DNA from: Gimesia chilikensis
Lineage (GTDB): Bacteria; Planctomycetota; Planctomycetia; Planctomycetales; Planctomycetaceae
Reading direction: 5' to 3'
Assembly (NCBI RefSeq): GCF_007744075.1
Contig: NZ_CP036266.1
Location: 1,729,655-1,793,654, forward strand
DNA length: 64,000 bases
The position numbers and the translations under genes were made by a program. A model generated the notes under the pieces. The model searched no databases, was not told the DNA's origin, and was given only the letters and a program-made list of their open reading frames with translations. Below, piece after piece: positions 8,301 to 17,798 of this stretch (positions are counted from its first letter, which is position 1; each line of letters starts with the position of its first letter).

Positions 8301-8908
8301 GCAGCGACACCAATCAGTGCGAAGGCGGCGATCTGAATATCGGAGAAGGTACCGGGATTTTCCAGACTGGGTTGCGTGATGTAGTACAGATAATTACCGG
8401 CGATAAAGCCGAGGGCAGAAGAGACGACGGTAATCAGTCCCATCAGACCGTTGCCGCGGGAGAGTCGGTTATCGCGGAGCATTTCAGGGATACTGCCGAA
8501 CTTGGCCGGACCGAACAGCGCGCTCTGGCAGCCCATCAGTGCCACGATCGAAAAGAGCAGATAAATATTCCCAATCTGAATCGCCCAGATCCCGAGAATC
8601 ATGATGAGGATTTCGGCTACCTTACAGGCGATGATCACCGTCCGTTTACTGAAGCGGTCGGCGAGATAACCGGCGACGCTGGCCAGCAGCAGGTAAGGGA
8701 GCGTGAAACAGGCCAGTCCCAGGGAGAGGGCTTCCGCATCTCCGATGGCCGGTTTTCCGATGGGGATAATGAACCAGCGGAACATGTTGTCGTTCATGGC
8801 TCCCAGAAACTGGGTGGCCAGTAACGCCAGGAAGGAAGGGGAATTTAATGTTCCTTTGCGTCCACCATGAGCGCGAGCACTGTTTTCTGCCGTGACAGTT
8901 GAATTCAT
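5381..8908 (-). CDS. LplT-PlsC-acyl-ACP synthetase fusion (lysophospholipid import and reacylation)
   Basis: This 1175-residue membrane protein has three domains in order. Residues about 25-430 form a major-facilitator transporter like LplT, which flips lysophospholipids inward. Residues about 440-640 are a PlsC-type acyltransferase with the catalytic NHVSWLD box (His near 473) and FAEGKLTRSG. Residues about 660-1165 are an AMP-binding acyl-ACP synthetase with TSGSTGLPKG (near 815), GYGTTE and the lid motif YNTGD. In Escherichia coli the last two domains make Aas and LplT is separate, although the genes are adjacent. Here one polypeptide could import a lysophospholipid, activate a fatty acid and reacylate. 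The ATG at 8908 has a weak ribosome site. The gene stands alone. Confidence 0.92.
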   Translation of the reverse strand: MNSTVTAENSARAHGGRKGTLNSPSFLALLATQFLGAMNDNMFRWFIIPIGKPAIGDAEALSLGLACFTLPYLLLASVAGYLADRFSKRTVIIACKVAEILIMILGIWAIQIGNIYLLFSIVALMGCQSALFGPAKFGSIPEMLRDNRLSRGNGLMGLITVVSSALGFIAGNYLYYITQPSLENPGTFSDIQIAAFALIGVAALGTLVSLKIRKLPAAAPTREFPYNPAKETWHQMQLLRSSTPLLRTALGVAFFWMLASLAQMNVDTYGINELQLTQKDIGPLLGILVFGVALGSILAGIWSSGRIELGIVPLGAAGIVLTSLMLFFTGNSVGPGAENATSLHYSLSLLWLFLLGVSSGLFDIPLETFLQHRSDVETRGSVLAAANFLAFAFILVASFAFWVMQKHLELSASQIFMVLGLLTIPVGIYIFKLLPNATIRFMVWLVSCTIYKLRVKGLKNLPKKGGALLVANHVSWLDGIFLILTSTRPVRMIAYSTYVEAPWVAWLSRLYNTIPINVEDGPKALMKSIKSARNAIENGELVCIFAEGKLTRSGYLQPFQSGLMKIIKGTGAPVIPVYIDELWGSIFSFHGGKFFWKKPRRWPYPVSIRFGKPVLHPENEKHVQRVVQNLGVDAANFRKTYQMIPPRLFLRKCKSQRFQLKVSDSMGDERTGGMLLTGALVLRRLLNKFVLKPDEKMVGVLLPPSVGGCAVNASLAISGRVPINLNYTLSDSDINYCIQEAGIKTVLTSQKFLEKRPIEMDANVVLLDDLKTKVTLWDKLVSMFQAFVVPAWIIERITGLHRVKSDDLSTVIFTSGSTGLPKGVMLSHHNIISNINSADDLLQLSQKDCILGILPFFHSFGYTISLWMPFVRKMRSCYHFNPTDARTVGKMIEKYKATLFATTPTFLRHYLKRCTKEQFASMDVVITGAEKLPQSLAREFEEKFGIFPTEGYGTTELSPVAAVNVPPSRQLDPDEVSAKPGTVGRPIPCVMAKTVNPETMEDLPDGEEGLLFIKGPNVMKGYLNNPEKTAEVIIDGWYNTGDIATIDEDGFIAITGRQTRFSKIGGEMVPHLRIEEIITGIVSDPDAEEAEVEVAVTAVPDARKGERLIVLHKHLNKSVDEILKELAQSGIPNLWLPSSDSFLEVDAIPLLGTGKLDLARIKLLACEAFPVEVAS

Positions 8909-9198
8909 TCTTGTTTGAGATCCAGGTTGTGGTACGCCGCTGTCAATTAATTCGTATGCATCAGACAGAGCCTGATGGTTCAGCTTGAGAAAGCTTACTG
9001 TAAGTAATGCAGCTTAATTACTGACATCAAACAATGGCGGAGAAAGGTTGAAAAACCCACGCAGAAAAATGCGCGAATTCAAGCAAAAGGGAATAATATT
9101 CCAAAAGGCATTATTCTGTAAAGACTTAGTGAACGGAGAGCGTTCAACGGGTTGGAAAGGGGCAATTCACTGTATACATGTTGCCCGGTTGAGGCGAC

Positions 9199-10176
9199 TC
9201 AGGGAATGAAGGTATAAGCGCCTGAGTTGTTTTCAGCGAGTTCGCGTAACAGTTTCTCGCCTTCCCGATTACCGAAGCAGATTCCGTTGACGGTCACGCG
9301 TTTGTTCAAGCCAGCGTTGTCGACCACCGTGTTGAAGGTCTTGACGTCAGCGATGTTGAACTGGCCATCGGTGAGGAAGTAGATCGTGTCCGGCTGGAGT
9401 CTGAGGGCGAGCAGCAGGGCTTCGAGTGGTTCTGTTCTGCCGACACCCGGCACGCGTGCGATCCAGTTAAGATAGCGAGACTTGGCCTGCTTCGTAGCGG
9501 GCTGAAGCCGGTTGGCAGGCATGGGGATAGCTACATCGCTGAAGAAGATGACAAAGAATTCCTGCTGTTCGTCCATGGAGAGTATTGCCCGGGCAAGTTC
9601 CAGCTTCACACGTCCCAAGCGGGTTTTGCCCTCACTTTCATGGGGAAAGTTCATGCTTTTGGATGAGTCGACCACATAGACGATCTTCTTGCTCTTGGGA
9701 TTGATGCCGAAGAAATTGCCGTTTCCCGTTCCATTCCCCGAACCGGATGTGGCTCCGCCGATGGCATCTGAGGTCAAGAGTGCACCGACGATGTCGGCGG
9801 CATGCTTCGTTGTAGGTGATTCTTCGAACTGCGTGCTTTGCGGCAGAGGACCATTATATCGGGAAGAGAGGGACTCCCGGTCGGGAGCGGCAGTCCTATC
9901 CGCCATCTGGGGGAGCGGTGAATTGACGGCCGCACTGGATGATTCTTCCTGTTTGTATGTGACCGGTGTGAGATCGATGACAGTGGGGTCCACTTCCTCC
10001 CGGGTAGGCGACCAGCGGGTCTCGATCGCAGTCTGGGGAGTCGAATTCAGCGAATCCACCTCTTCAGCCACCAGCAGCGAGAGCCCTCCGATGAGAATCA
10101 GGTGCGCCAGTGTGGAGACACCGAGGCCCTGATTCCAGCGTGATTGGGTACCAGATTGTGGCTGGCTCTGGTGCAT
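9199..10176 (-). CDS. Membrane-anchored von Willebrand factor A protein
   Basis: The protein is 325 residues. One N-terminal transmembrane helix (about 19-37) is followed by a Ser/Pro/Thr-rich linker to about 160, with a Gly/Asn-rich stretch just before the domain. A VWA domain (about 163-325) follows. The metal-ion adhesion site is complete at its first part (D170-S-S-K-S174), with LTDGQFN later as the conserved Asp loop. VWA domains bind protein partners through a divalent metal. The N-terminal layout resembles TonB- or BatA-type anchors. The protein most likely acts in the periplasm or at the membrane in planctomycete-specific assembly. It has no operon partner here. Confidence 0.85.
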   Translation of the reverse strand: MHQSQPQSGTQSRWNQGLGVSTLAHLILIGGLSLLVAEEVDSLNSTPQTAIETRWSPTREEVDPTVIDLTPVTYKQEESSSAAVNSPLPQMADRTAAPDRESLSSRYNGPLPQSTQFEESPTTKHAADIVGALLTSDAIGGATSGSGNGTGNGNFFGINPKSKKIVYVVDSSKSMNFPHESEGKTRLGRVKLELARAILSMDEQQEFFVIFFSDVAIPMPANRLQPATKQAKSRYLNWIARVPGVGRTEPLEALLLALRLQPDTIYFLTDGQFNIADVKTFNTVVDNAGLNKRVTVNGICFGNREGEKLLRELAENNSGAYTFIP

Positions 10177-10594
10177 GAAGGTCCCGAAACCTCAATTCTC
10201 TTGGTGTGGGGCTGGAAATTGTCGAAAAGCGTCAGCTGACTGCTGTTATTTTAGCGTAGGAACAGAGCGGACAACAGGAGGAATCTGAGAATGCCCCCTC
10301 TGGGATATTATCGAGCCTGTGACGCTGCGGGATTTAGCGACTTTCACTCAAAGAGGTAAAAAACGGCTGGAGATAAATGTCTGCAGCGTATAAGATTAAG
10401 TTGATCCGGGGGAGACAGGCAGCAGGGGCGTTGGAGGCAGGTGCAGGTCGGATGTTTCCTGGATTTCATCAGTAGACGAAGCCCGGTTCTGAGGGATCGA
10501 CAAATTCTGGGTTCAGCCCGCGCAGCGCTGGAAATCTATAGTGCGACTGTGTTTCAGGCCGAGCAGGGCAGAATGTGAGCAGTGGAAGGCGGAG
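10177..10594. other. Intergenic region upstream of VWA and DCC genes
   Basis: This 418-base divergent region separates the VWA gene (minus) and the DCC gene (plus). It should carry both promoters, but I found no convincing boxes, repeats or short gene. A GGAAGG ribosome site lies near its right end, before ATG 10595. Confidence 0.35.
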
Positions 10595-10996
10595 ATGGAG
10601 AAGCCGGTTCTGTTTTTTGATGGTGTCTGCGGTCTGTGTAACCGGAGCGTGGATTTTGCAATGTCACGCGATCCGGAAGGGCGGCTGCTCTATTCACCTC
10701 TGCAGGGAGAAACAGCGACCGAACTGTTGAGTGAACAGGATCGTGAAAATATAGATACTGTGATTTTTCTCCCGGCTGACCGCAGTCGGGTTTATCGACG
10801 ATCTGCGGCTGCGGTGCGTGTGTTATGGTTACTGGGGTTTCCCTGGAATGTCTGCGGATGGTTATTGTGGCTGATCCCTTTGCCACTAAGAAACGTGGGG
10901 TATCGCCTGGTTGCGAAAGCACGGTATCGTTTTTTCGGCAAACATGAAACCTGCCGGATGCCGACACCCGAAGAGCGAAGTCGATTTTTACCTTGA
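10595..10996 (+). CDS. DCC-family thiol-disulfide oxidoreductase-like protein (DUF393)
   Basis: This small protein of 133 residues begins MEKPVLFFDGVCGLCN. Asp9 and the Cys12-x-x-Cys15 pair form the DxxCxxC signature of the DCC (DUF393) family, a thioredoxin-like fold of unclear reaction. A hydrophobic stretch (about 75-105, WLLGFPWNVCGWLLWLIPLPL) is usual for the family and may associate with the membrane. An upstream in-frame ATG at 10541 would add 18 non-conserved residues. I prefer 10595 because of the GGAAGG site and family length. The stop lies 35 bases before the sulfatase ATG, so the two may be co-transcribed. Confidence 0.85.
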   Translation: MEKPVLFFDGVCGLCNRSVDFAMSRDPEGRLLYSPLQGETATELLSEQDRENIDTVIFLPADRSRVYRRSAAAVRVLWLLGFPWNVCGWLLWLIPLPLRNVGYRLVAKARYRFFGKHETCRMPTPEERSRFLP

Positions 10997-11031
10997 AACA
11001 AATCATTACTGAGATTGGTGAAACGAAAGCA

Positions 11032-12417
<1,386 letters not shown>

Positions 12418-12511
12418 AGTGCGTTCGATCTCAAATATTTCTGAAACAGAATGCGATGATGCGGGGTAATACCACACACAGAGTCCCCTGTTCCCATACT
12501 GGAATCGCCCG

Positions 12512-12793
12512 ATGAAGGCAGCAGTCAGCAGTTCGTCAGTCACTTCCGATGATGAGTTGTCCCGTCCCTCACTGCGTCAGCGGGTCGGGGCGGCGCTGAT
12601 GTGTCTGATGGCATTCCTGCTGCTCTATTTTCTGATGTCCGGTCCGCTGGTCTGGCTGGAAGGGAAGATGAAATTCAGCCCCTTCTCGCGCACTGTTAAA
12701 ATCTTGTATGCACCGCTGGCCCGGGTCGTGAAATCAGACTGGGAGCCTGCTTCAACTGTGGTGAAATCTTATGTCGGATTATTCAAAAAATGA
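12512..12793 (+). CDS. Small single-span membrane protein
   Basis: This 93-residue protein has one hydrophobic helix (about 25-48) between a Ser-rich N-terminus and a basic C-terminal half. It does not match a family I recognise. It overlaps the next gene, a PQQ-type propeller membrane protein, by 23 bases. The overlap implies translational coupling and a shared complex. Both carry aromatic/basic residues after their helices, so this could be a small subunit of that membrane protein. The start ATG 12512 lies after GATCTCAAAT-rich sequence without a strong ribosome site. Confidence 0.65.
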   Translation: MKAAVSSSSVTSDDELSRPSLRQRVGAALMCLMAFLLLYFLMSGPLVWLEGKMKFSPFSRTVKILYAPLARVVKSDWEPASTVVKSYVGLFKK

Positions 12794-14504
12794 GGACTCA
12801 GCAGAGCCGGAAAACGCTTCTGCTGAGAACAAGCCTGCTGACACTGAGACCGCGGTACCGGCCGAAACAACCCAACGCCCCGTGCGTCGTTTGCGCTGGA
12901 AGTGGGGGCTGGCGGTTCTGGTGATCGGCATTGTCGCGATGGTCATCCAGTGGTTTCGCCTGGCTCCGGATCGTACCTACCAGGTCTTCTCGGTCTACGA
13001 GGGAATTCGGAATCTGGTTGTCGGGCTGTTGATCTGGTGGCTGTTCGTTTCTGGCGTTGCCTGGAAGACGCGTTTCAAAGGTCTGCTCGGCGCGGTACTG
13101 GCATTCGTGCTCTTTTTTACCGTGGTTCGCGTGGAAAGTTTTGAAGGGGACATGGTACCCCGGTTTCAGTTCCGGTTTATGCCGACTGCAGAACAGCGGG
13201 CCGTTGAGTATTTCGAACAGGCTGACAACAGCGCCGACGAGAAGTCAGAGTCTGCTGAAACATTAGTTGCCCTCGAGGCAGACTGGCCCGGTTACCGGAA
13301 CGCCTTGCGGGATGGGATTGCCCGTGATCAGCAGATCCGTACGGACTGGGAGTCTGAGCCACCGAAGTTACTCTGGAAGCATCCGGTGGGGGCTGGCTGG
13401 GGATCATTTTGTGTGGTTGAGGATCGTGTTTTCACGCAGGAGCAGCGCGGTGAGGACGAGCTGGTCGTCTGTTATGACGTATCTACCGGCAAGCAGATCT
13501 GGACCCAGAGTGAACCGGTTCGATTCTCTGAAACACTGGGAGGCGTCGGACCTCGGGCGACACCGGTGTTTGAAGAGGGGCGATTGTATACGATGGGAGG
13601 GACAGGCATCCTGAATTGTCTGGATGCAGCGACAGGCAAGCCTGTCTGGTCGCACGACCTGCTAAAAGAAGGGGATCTGAAAAACCTGACCTGGGGTATG
13701 GCCGGATCACCTTTGATTCACGATGATCTGGTGATCGTAAACCAGGGGGTGAGTCCTGCTGCAGCTGACAAAAAAAATCAGGCTATCATCGCCTTTGATA
13801 AATTGAGCGGCGAGAAAGTCTGGTCGAGCGGAACTCACAAGCCGAGTTACAGTTCTCCTCAGTATGCGATTTTGAACGGGACGCCTCAGGTTTTGATTTT
13901 CAATGCCAAGGGACTGGAGGGGTTCTCACTCGAAGATGGTCAATCGCTCTGGTTCTTTGAATGGGCCAATCATGCGGGCTGCAATGCCGCCCAGCCGATT
14001 CCTCTCGACGATGATTCGGTCTTCCTGGGAGCCGGCTACGGACTGGGATCGGCCCGAATTGAAATCGCTCCCGGCAAGTCCAGTGAGAAGACCGCGCAGG
14101 TTAAAGAAGAATGGAAGAGCCTCAGCCTGAAGCTCAAATTCAATTCCGCTGTTAAGCAGGAGGGCTATGTCTATGGTCTGGATGAAGGTGTATTAACCTG
14201 CCTGGATCTGGACACTGGGAAGCGTCAGTGGAAGCGGGGCCGCTATGGTTACGGGCAGTTGCTGCTCGTGGATGGGTACCTGATCATCCTGGCCGAAGAT
14301 GGACGTGTCGAACTGGTGGAGGCCAATCCGGAGAAGTATGTCCAGCGGGGAAAATTCCAGGCGATTGAAGGACAGACCTGGAACAATCCTGCACTGGCGC
14401 GGGGGCGACTGTTTGTTCGAAACAGTGAAGAGGCGGCATGTTATGATCTTTCACCGCTGACAAAGCAGGGGGCAGCGGTCACTGCTGAGGCCTCTAATCG
14501 TTAA
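12771..14504 (+). CDS. Membrane-anchored PQQ-type beta-propeller protein
   Basis: This 577-residue protein has an acidic cytoplasmic N-terminus (1-35) and three predicted helices (about 46-60, 81-97, 103-120). A large exported domain of repeated PQQ/pyrrolo-quinoline-like blades follows (about 190-560; for example DVSTGKQIWTQ, DAATGKPVWSHD, DLDTGKRQWKRG). The repeats fit the BamB-like or quinoprotein propeller fold. No dehydrogenase active site (for example a Cys-Cys pair with Asp) is seen, so a structural or sensing role is more likely than alcohol oxidation. The ATG at 12771 lies inside the upstream small gene. Such propellers are very common in planctomycetes. Confidence 0.85.
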   Translation: MSDYSKNEDSAEPENASAENKPADTETAVPAETTQRPVRRLRWKWGLAVLVIGIVAMVIQWFRLAPDRTYQVFSVYEGIRNLVVGLLIWWLFVSGVAWKTRFKGLLGAVLAFVLFFTVVRVESFEGDMVPRFQFRFMPTAEQRAVEYFEQADNSADEKSESAETLVALEADWPGYRNALRDGIARDQQIRTDWESEPPKLLWKHPVGAGWGSFCVVEDRVFTQEQRGEDELVVCYDVSTGKQIWTQSEPVRFSETLGGVGPRATPVFEEGRLYTMGGTGILNCLDAATGKPVWSHDLLKEGDLKNLTWGMAGSPLIHDDLVIVNQGVSPAAADKKNQAIIAFDKLSGEKVWSSGTHKPSYSSPQYAILNGTPQVLIFNAKGLEGFSLEDGQSLWFFEWANHAGCNAAQPIPLDDDSVFLGAGYGLGSARIEIAPGKSSEKTAQVKEEWKSLSLKLKFNSAVKQEGYVYGLDEGVLTCLDLDTGKRQWKRGRYGYGQLLLVDGYLIILAEDGRVELVEANPEKYVQRGKFQAIEGQTWNNPALARGRLFVRNSEEAACYDLSPLTKQGAAVTAEASNR

Positions 14505-14577
14505 ACTGCGTAAAATCCTGAGCTTGAGAGTCCTTTCTCCCTCTTGCCCGGACAGCGGTAAGATGTGCGGTTTGTAC

Positions 14578-14606
14578 TTGACGGACTGAAGCCCTGCCTG
14601 CACAAT
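14578..14606 (+). promoter_or_regulatory. Candidate sigma-70 promoter for the DUF1549 operon
   Basis: TTGACG (14578-14583), a 17-base spacer and CACAAT (14601-14606) lie about 130 bases before the DUF1549 gene. The -35 box is 5/6 and the -10 box 4/6. Confidence 0.4.
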
Positions 14607-14682
14607 AGACGATAAATAAACACCCACCTATGTGTTTAAGCTTCCTTACAACGTGCGGTTCTGAAGTTCCGTGCGTCCCGCC

Positions 14683-14703
14683 TCAGACAGAGACCCTGTC
14701 TGA
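14683..14703 (+). promoter_or_regulatory. Perfect hairpin in the DUF1549 leader
   Basis: TCAGACAG and CTGTCTGA form a perfect 8-bp stem around a 5-base loop. It ends 33 bases before ATG 14737 and lacks a T-run, so it is not a terminator. It may be an operator or an RNA structure controlling translation. Confidence 0.4.
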
Positions 14704-14736
14704 AACAATTTGAAGAGGACGGAAGAAAGGAGACCC

Positions 14737-16473
14737 ATGTTTCGACCAAACATGCGCGTTTACGTTTCGCTTCTGATCGTTTTCTCATGCTCAACCCTGG
14801 CTCCACACCCGGTATGTGCTAATTCGTCAACCAAAGCTGATGAGCCGCTTGTCGCCAGCAAACCGACATTACCCGTTGCGCGCCGAATCTCGTCTCTGAT
14901 TGATGAACAGATTCAGAACGGCACCAAAGATTATGCGAAGCTCGCTTCCCCCGTCTGCAGTGATGCGGAATTTGTGCGCCGGGTCTATCTCGATCTGACA
15001 GGACGCATTCCCACGGTTACACAGACGCGTGCGTTTCTGGATGACAGCCAGCCGGACAAGCGGGCCGCCCTGGTAGATCAACTACTGGAAACACCTGAGT
15101 ACGCGCGGCACATTTCGCAGCGACTGGATGTGATGCTGATGGAACGGCTGCGGAAGAAGTACATCAACGTGACCTTGTGGGAGGAGTACCTGCGGGATGC
15201 GGTCGCGGAGAACAAGCCCCTGGATCAACTGGTGCGGGAAATTCTGGCAGCCGATGGTTCCGGGAAGGGACAACAGGCGGAGGCACGGTTTTACCTGGCC
15301 CGCGATGGTGATGTGAATGAACTCACGCGCGACATCAGCCGTATTTTTCTCGGAGCTAATCTGACGTGTGCCCAGTGCCACGATCACCCGGATGTCGCCG
15401 AATGGAAACAGGATCATTATTACGGCATCTCAGCCTTCCTGGTCCGCAGTTTTGTTTTCACCGATAAAAAGAAAAAGCAGACCGTGTTTGCCGAGAAGGC
15501 AGAAGGTGAAGTCAAATTCGAGTCGGTCTTCGAAGTCCGCGATAAAACCTCCAAAGGTCCCGAGACGACGTTACCGGTTGTGTTTAATGGTCCTAAAGTT
15601 GCCGAGCCCGCTTTCAAAAAAGGGGAAGAGTATAATGTCAAACCGGCCAAAGATGTGCGGCCGATTCCCAAGTACAGCCGACGGGCTCAACTGGGGGATG
15701 CGTTGACCTCATCGCAGAATCGTCGTTTTGCTCGAACGATGGCCAATCGTCTGTGGGCAATGGTGATGGGGCGGGGGATCGTCCATCCGCTGGACGCCGA
15801 TCATTCCGATAATCCGCCTTCGCATCCGGAGTTGCTGGAACTGTTGACGGATGAGTTCACTGCCAGCGGATATGATCTGAAGTGGTATCTGCGGGAACTG
15901 GTACTGAGCAAAACCTATCAGCGTTCAAGTAGCAATGAGCTGTTTGCGAGTAAGTCCGATCAGGAATTGTCAGACGCGCAGTTTGCCCATGCGATTTTGA
16001 AGCCGCTGACGCCGGAACAGTTTTCGCGGTCTGTGCTGGAAGCGACGGGACAGGCCGAAGTCTATCGGCAGAGCCTGAAGGATAAACTTTCGGAAGCAGC
16101 CTTGCGGAAGAATCTGGTTGGATACGAACGCCAGTTTGTGTCGCTGTTTGGTGGCCTGCCCGGTGAACCGGTGGAAGGTTTTGAAACAACGGCCGATCAG
16201 ATTCTGTATCTGTCCAACAACGGATCGATTCAGGGTATCCTTTCGCCACGCAGTGGAAATACGGCAGATCGAGTTCTGAAGATCCCCGCGGATCAGCCGG
16301 AACAGATGGCCGAGGAACTGTATTTGAGTGTCCTGAATCGTCGTCCCGATGCGACTGAGACTCAGGAAGTCGCCGAACTGCTGGCTGGAAAAACCGGCAC
16401 GGCGCGGAATGACATGGTGATCGATCTCGTCTGGGCATTGATGATGTCTTCAGAATTCCGGTTCAATCACTAA
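14737..16473 (+). CDS. DUF1549/DUF1553 exported planctomycete protein
   Basis: This 578-residue protein has a signal peptide (about 1-29). A DUF1549 domain (about 35-250) includes CAQCHDH, a C-x-x-C-H heme-like motif. A DUF1553 domain (about 290-570) includes RTMANRLWAMVMGRG and TYQRSS. These domains occur together in planctomycetes and relatives, almost always beside a DUF1501 gene. The reaction is unknown. A link to extracellular polymer use or redox has been proposed from context. ATG 14737 follows AAAGGAGA at proper spacing. A TTG 27 bases upstream is less likely. This gene heads a three-gene operon with the DUF1501 and WD40 genes. Confidence 0.92.
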   Translation: MFRPNMRVYVSLLIVFSCSTLAPHPVCANSSTKADEPLVASKPTLPVARRISSLIDEQIQNGTKDYAKLASPVCSDAEFVRRVYLDLTGRIPTVTQTRAFLDDSQPDKRAALVDQLLETPEYARHISQRLDVMLMERLRKKYINVTLWEEYLRDAVAENKPLDQLVREILAADGSGKGQQAEARFYLARDGDVNELTRDISRIFLGANLTCAQCHDHPDVAEWKQDHYYGISAFLVRSFVFTDKKKKQTVFAEKAEGEVKFESVFEVRDKTSKGPETTLPVVFNGPKVAEPAFKKGEEYNVKPAKDVRPIPKYSRRAQLGDALTSSQNRRFARTMANRLWAMVMGRGIVHPLDADHSDNPPSHPELLELLTDEFTASGYDLKWYLRELVLSKTYQRSSSNELFASKSDQELSDAQFAHAILKPLTPEQFSRSVLEATGQAEVYRQSLKDKLSEAALRKNLVGYERQFVSLFGGLPGEPVEGFETTADQILYLSNNGSIQGILSPRSGNTADRVLKIPADQPEQMAEELYLSVLNRRPDATETQEVAELLAGKTGTARNDMVIDLVWALMMSSEFRFNH

Positions 16474-16523
16474 CAGAGAAACAACGTTCGAACAAGAACA
16501 TCAAAAGCAGGGGAGGAGAGACC

Positions 16524-17798
16524 ATGCGATGTAATTATGCCTGTGGATCTCACGATTCGCTCAGCCGGCGATCCTTTTTAGGAGGCACGGCCGCCGGTGC
16601 CTTGAGCATGCTGGGTTTTCAGGGAATGACTCAGGCGACTGCAGCCAGACAGCTGGCTGCGCAACAGAAGCAGGTTGTCGTATTCTGGCTCTCGGGAGGC
16701 GTAAGCCAGTTGGAGACCTGGGATCCCAAACCAGGGGCCGAAACCGGCGGTCCATTCCTGTCGATTCCGACATCGGCACCGGGCGTGCATATCAGTGAGT
16801 TGCTGCCTTATACGGCGCAGCAGATGCATCATCTGGCCCTGGTGCGGGGGATCAATACTAAAGAGAACGACCACGGCAAAGGGGCCTACATCATGCAGAC
16901 CGGGCGGAAGGAACAGCCTGGTTTCGCGTTTCCCTATCTGGGCTCAACCTTCTCGCACCACCTGGCACCGCCGAACAGTCCACTGCCGGGCTACATCTCG
17001 GTAGGAGCCGGAGGCTCATCGGCCGAATCGACCTTCCTGGGGCCGCGACATGCGCCCCTGGTACTTTCCGGCGGACGGGCTCCCAATAACCTGGGACGTC
17101 ACGACGCATTGAGTGAAGAGCGTGACCTGCTGCGTCGTAAATTGCGGAGTCAGGTCAGTCAGCGTTTCGAACAGAAACGGAAGACCGCTCACACGGAAGT
17201 CTATAACGAGTCGTTCGATCAGGCGGCAGCGCTGATGTCACGCAGTGATATTTTTGATTTCAGCAAGTTCTCCGACAAAGACCTGGAGCGTTATGGCAAG
17301 CATGACTTTGGTCGTCACTGCCTGATGGCACGCCAGTTGGTCGAAAAAGGTGTGACGTTTGTGAAAGTCGGGCATACCAACTACGACACGCACTCGGAAA
17401 ACTTCAATTTCCATATTGAGCAGCTGGGCGAATTTGATCGACCCTTTGCCACATTTATTTCAGACCTCTACGACCGGGGCCTGCTGGAGCACACGCTGAT
17501 TATCTGCATGTGCGAGTTCGGCAGAACACCGCGAATCAACTCACGGATTGGCCGCGATCACTGGGGAACGGCCTGGTCGATTGCTCTGGGCGGTGCAGGC
17601 ATTAAAGGGGGCGCGGTTTCCGGTAAGACAAATGAAACGGGAACCAAAGTCATCGACCGCGAAGTCAACGGCGGTCACCTGTTCCATACGTATTACCAGG
17701 CTGTGGGACTGGATTCGACGGAAGAGTTCTACCCCAACGGTCAACCGATTGCCAAGGCGGATCCCAAAACAGAACCGATCAAGGAGATTCTGGCGTGA
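16524..17798 (+). CDS. DUF1501 Tat-exported protein
   Basis: This 424-residue protein has a twin-arginine signal (SRRSFLGGTAAGAL, about 14-27), so it is probably exported folded. The DUF1501 domain belongs to the alkaline-phosphatase/sulfatase-like fold. Visible metal-site-like motifs are VFWLSGGVSQLETWDPKPG near 50, CEFGRTPRI near 332 and the DHWGTAW segment. The enzyme activity is unknown. GGGGAGGAGA lies upstream of ATG 16524. It overlaps the next gene's start (GTGA), which supports an operon with the DUF1549 protein before it and the WD40 protein after it. Confidence 0.92.
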   Translation: MRCNYACGSHDSLSRRSFLGGTAAGALSMLGFQGMTQATAARQLAAQQKQVVVFWLSGGVSQLETWDPKPGAETGGPFLSIPTSAPGVHISELLPYTAQQMHHLALVRGINTKENDHGKGAYIMQTGRKEQPGFAFPYLGSTFSHHLAPPNSPLPGYISVGAGGSSAESTFLGPRHAPLVLSGGRAPNNLGRHDALSEERDLLRRKLRSQVSQRFEQKRKTAHTEVYNESFDQAAALMSRSDIFDFSKFSDKDLERYGKHDFGRHCLMARQLVEKGVTFVKVGHTNYDTHSENFNFHIEQLGEFDRPFATFISDLYDRGLLEHTLIICMCEFGRTPRINSRIGRDHWGTAWSIALGGAGIKGGAVSGKTNETGTKVIDREVNGGHLFHTYYQAVGLDSTEEFYPNGQPIAKADPKTEPIKEILA

